Shown here: positions 6,800 through 7,710 of the stretch, piece after piece
Layout of the letters: each line of letters starts with the position of its first letter
Position numbering within the stretch: position 1 is the first letter of the stretch
Assembly (NCBI GenBank): GCA_030043335.1
Contig: JASHXX010000437.1
Span: forward strand, 1 to 7,710
Reading direction: 5' to 3'
Length of the DNA stretch: 7,710 nt
From: Xanthobacteraceae bacterium
Lineage (GTDB): Bacteria > Pseudomonadota > Alphaproteobacteria > Rhizobiales > Xanthobacteraceae
Translations under genes and position numbers: made by a program
The notes under the pieces: generated by a model
What the model was told of the DNA's origin: nothing
Database searches by the model: none
What the model saw: only the letters and a program-made list of their open reading frames with translations

Positions 6800-7710
6800 A
6801 TGGAGGCGCGATCCCGATCCGCTGCATCGAAGGAGCACGGGCGATCAGGTACCAGCAGCCGCCGGCGGCGCATTATTATCGTCGGTGCGGCCGGCCGTGA
6901 TTTCCATAACTTCAATATGGTCTATCGCGACGATCCGGCCGTCGAAGTCGTCGCCTTCACCGCAGCACAGATCCCCGGCATCGCCGGTCGGCGCTATCCG
7001 GCGCTCCTCGCCGGATCGCTCTATCCTGATGGGATCCCAATCGTGGAAGAAGCAGAGCTCGAACAGCTGTGCCGGACGCATTCGATACACGAAGTCGTCT
7101 TCGCCTATAGCGACGTGCCGCACGAGCACGTGATGCACATCGCCTCGCGATCGCTGGCGACGGGAGCCAACTTTATCCTCCTCGGCCCCAACGCAACAAT
7201 GCTCGAGTCGTCGCTGCCGGTCGTTGCCATCACCGCCGTTCGCACCGGATGCGGCAAGTCGGCAGTCGCGCGTTGGCTGTCGCGTCGGCTGCGCAAGCGG
7301 CATCTGCGAGTCGCTGTGTTGCGACACCCCATGCCCTATGGCGATCTTGCGGGCGAGCGGATGCAGCGGTTCGCCTCCATCGCTGATCTCGATGCTGCGC
7401 AATGCTCCGCAGAGGAGCGCGAAGAGTACGAACCGCATATCGCAATCGGCAACATCGTGTTCGCGGGCGTTAACTACGCCGAGATCGTACGCGCCGCCGA
7501 GCGCGAGGCCGACATCGTTGTGTGGGACGGCGGCAACAACGACTTTCCCTTTGTGCGGCCCGATCTCCACATCGCGCTCGCCGATGCCCTGCGACCCCAC
7601 CAGGTCGCCACGCATTATCCGGGCGAAACGGTCGCCCACATGGCGGACGTTCTGATCATCAACAAGGTCAATGCTGCACGCGCCGAGGATGTGCGAATTG
7701 CTGAACGCGA
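6800..7710 (+). CDS. COG2403 GTPase-like protein related to cyclic 2,3-diphosphoglycerate synthetase (partial, 303 codons)
   Basis: The reading frame is open from 6728 past the window edge. The start is ATG 6800, the first ATG, with AAGG 6 nt upstream; GTG 6761 would lie upstream of the transcription start predicted from the oxygen box, and no other start precedes the first strand. After 24 basic residues comes IIIVGAAGRDFHNFN (25-39), a Rossmann-like strand and loop typical of the family. LPVVAITAVRTGCGKSAVAR (about 140-159) contains the P-loop, TGCGKS at 149-154 with K153. WDGGNNDFPF (from 242) and VLIINKVN (about 284-291, an NKxD-like base-recognition spot) follow. The archaeal founder makes cyclic 2,3-diphosphoglycerate using ATP; in bacteria the role is unproven, so synthetase activity should not be assumed. 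About two thirds of a roughly 450-residue family member is present. Control by low oxygen through the box at 6729-6742 is an inference. Confidence 0.85.
   Translation, partial: MEARSRSAASKEHGRSGTSSRRRRIIIVGAAGRDFHNFNMVYRDDPAVEVVAFTAAQIPGIAGRRYPALLAGSLYPDGIPIVEEAELEQLCRTHSIHEVVFAYSDVPHEHVMHIASRSLATGANFILLGPNATMLESSLPVVAITAVRTGCGKSAVARWLSRRLRKRHLRVAVLRHPMPYGDLAGERMQRFASIADLDAAQCSAEEREEYEPHIAIGNIVFAGVNYAEIVRAAEREADIVVWDGGNNDFPFVRPDLHIALADALRPHQVATHYPGETVAHMADVLIINKVNAARAEDVRIAER

Noticed and set aside
6501..6827. 108-residue minus-strand reading frame overlapping the FixK-type box
   Set aside because: It runs opposite to the well-supported COG2403 gene and across its promoter, is very Arg-rich and resembles no family I know.
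6845..7639. 264-residue minus-strand reading frame opposite the COG2403 gene
   Set aside because: It is antisense to a frame with clear family motifs (VGAAGRDFHNFN, TGCGKS, WDGGNNDF) and has no domain signature of its own.

Overview
The window reads as GC-rich alphaproteobacterial DNA, most likely from Hyphomicrobiales (Bradyrhizobium, Rhodopseudomonas or Xanthobacteraceae-like). The evidence is gene content and style: a PleC/DivJ/PdhS-like kinase, a membrane-anchored aspartic protease, DusA, a perfect FNR/FixK-type box and a small secreted His-rich protein. The species cannot be fixed from the sequence alone.

Layout, left to right. (1) 1-654, plus strand: the 3' part of a DUF347/COG4705 multi-pass membrane protein, broken by a frameshift near 280 that looks like a small internal deletion. 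(2) 743-1072, minus strand and convergent with it: a small exported protein ending in a His/Arg/Trp tail encoded by 33-bp tandem repeats. No normal start codon sits at the expected place; the best-placed start is ACG. (3) 1073-1430: a divergent regulatory region rich in short inverted and direct repeats, including two TGCCGGCA palindromes exactly 20 bp apart. (4) 1431-3020, plus: a six-helix membrane sensor histidine kinase. (5) 3155-3856, plus: a three-helix membrane-anchored retropepsin-like aspartic protease with a TTG start. (6) 3878-4903, minus: dusA, convergent with the protease gene.

(7) 4851-6215: a tyrosine recombinase gene diverges from the 5' end of dusA. This arrangement is known for dusA-targeting integrative elements. 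G+C falls sharply inside the first codons of dusA, as expected if an inserted element supplied a replacement 5' end. The gap between dusA and int holds six copies of TCGTAC/GTACGA, three in each orientation. (8) 6216-6799: a gene-poor stretch with a clear minus-strand intrinsic terminator that serves no recognisable gene, several hairpins, an 11-bp tandem repeat and a FixK/FNR-type box at 6729-6742. (9) 6800 to the right edge, plus: a partial COG2403 gene resembling archaeal cyclic 2,3-diphosphoglycerate synthetase, open at the window end and probably controlled by oxygen through the box.

The kinase and protease genes are codirectional and may be co-transcribed, but no pathway visibly links the whole window. 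The most interesting parts are the dusA/integrase junction with its repeat array, the oxygen-box/COG2403 promoter, and the minus-strand terminator hinting at an unannotated transcript.
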